Under the pieces are notes generated by a model. The model was not told the origin of the DNA and did no database searches. It saw nothing but the letters and a program-made list of their open reading frames with translations. 64,000 nucleotides of DNA, taken from positions 1-64,000 of the forward strand of contig NZ_WPNZ01000004.1 in the NCBI RefSeq assembly GCF_009755605.1, written 5' to 3'. This DNA is from Streptomyces typhae. GTDB lineage: Bacteria; Actinomycetota; Actinomycetes; Streptomycetales; Streptomycetaceae. The translations under genes and the position numbers were made by a program. Shown here piece after piece: positions 63,650 through 64,000 of this stretch. Position 1 is the first letter of the stretch, and each line of letters begins with the position of its first letter.

Positions 63650-64000
63650 TTACTTGCCACTCCTGTTCGGCTGGCCCGGACGAGGACAAGTCCGGGCTGG
63701 GCGATTGCTTGGGCCGACGCGGCCTCGTTCCCTGCATTCACAACAAACTCACAAGAATCTGCGGACCGTGCATTCGATTTCCGCCCGCTCAATTCGCGCT
63801 CTCGCCACGAATCTTCTTACTGCGTTCTCTTCACCGGATTCCGCACCCGCTGACGGAGATGTCCGGAGGCGGAGCAAGGATCGGGTGAACCCGGGCCACT
63901 CCCGAACAGCACGGACAGCACGGACAACACAGGCAGCGCCGACGAGCCGCTGGTCAGGCACCGCACATCGTGAAGAAACCGCTGATCAAGCGCCACTTGG
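63650..64000 (-). promoter_or_regulatory. Leader/promoter region of the giant NRPS operon
   Basis: No real gene is visible in these 351 bp to the window edge. The NRPS ATG at 63649 has AGGAG about 11 nt upstream, a rather long spacing. A 31-codon frame from GTG 63741 ends with a TGA that overlaps the NRPS ATG as ATGA, so a translated leader is possible. AT-richer sequence around 63745-63810 could hold the promoter, but I cannot fix the elements. The upstream biosynthetic genes presumably lie beyond 64000. Confidence 0.5.

Overview
The window is high-GC actinobacterial DNA, almost certainly from Streptomyces. Frequent GTG and TTG starts, ATGA/GTGA stop-start overlaps inside operons, many twin-arginine-like or lipoprotein secreted proteins, LacI/TetR/XRE regulators and giant nonribosomal peptide synthetase (NRPS) genes all fit. 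No ribosomal RNA, CRISPR array, insertion sequence or intact integrase was seen.

Layout, left to right. (1) 1-196 is the 5' end of an NRPS gene leaving the window on the minus strand, starting directly with an adenylation domain; about 1.3 kb without a convincing gene follows. (2) 1.5-4.5 kb: a DUF779 protein, a secreted phosphodiester glycosidase, a 64-residue membrane peptide and a secreted GDPD/PLC-like protein. (3) 4.8-4.95 kb: tRNA-derived sequence in which a 3' half precedes a 5' half. (4) 5.0-10.3 kb: a five-gene peptide-type ABC importer operon with a palindrome in its promoter. (5) 10.4-13.6 kb: two acyl-CoA dehydrogenases and a quinone oxidoreductase in one coupled operon. (6) 13.7-17 kb: XRE-cupin regulator, PIG-L deacetylase, a 24-bp tandem repeat array and an S33 hydrolase. 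(7) 17.1-20.1 kb: lutABC-type lactate utilisation operon. (8) 20.1-23.8 kb: glycine-betaine/osmolyte ABC importer, with a tiny repeat-encoded ORF between its two permease genes. (9) 23.9-31.2 kb: an NHL beta-propeller protein, then a LacI regulator, sugar ABC importer and GH13 alpha-glucosidase. (10) 31.3-41.7 kb: XRE regulator divergent from a flavodoxin-fold oxidoreductase, a scar of two broken genes, aminotransferase, serine hydrolase, S33 peptidase, SGNH hydrolase, a TetR regulator with a near-ideal operator, and a long-form GAPDH. (11) 41.9-44.3 kb: succinate-semialdehyde-type dehydrogenase and a PHP-domain protein. (12) 44.4-64 kb: a biosynthetic operon of a 5919-residue four-module NRPS, an MbtH protein and a cytochrome P450.

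How it works together. The right-hand operon is the main specialised-metabolism locus. The NRPS order is C-A-PCP-E / C-A-(N-methyltransferase)-PCP / C-A-PCP-E / C-A-PCP-TE. It adds a D-residue, an N-methylated residue, a second D-residue predicted to be the same as the first, and a last residue, then releases the chain. Because it begins with a condensation domain, it must receive a chain from a partner encoded outside the window. The specificity-code readings for modules 1, 3 and 4 resemble those I remember for piperazic acid; this is an inference. Most of the remaining window is catabolic and transport genes whose regulators have visible operator-like palindromes.
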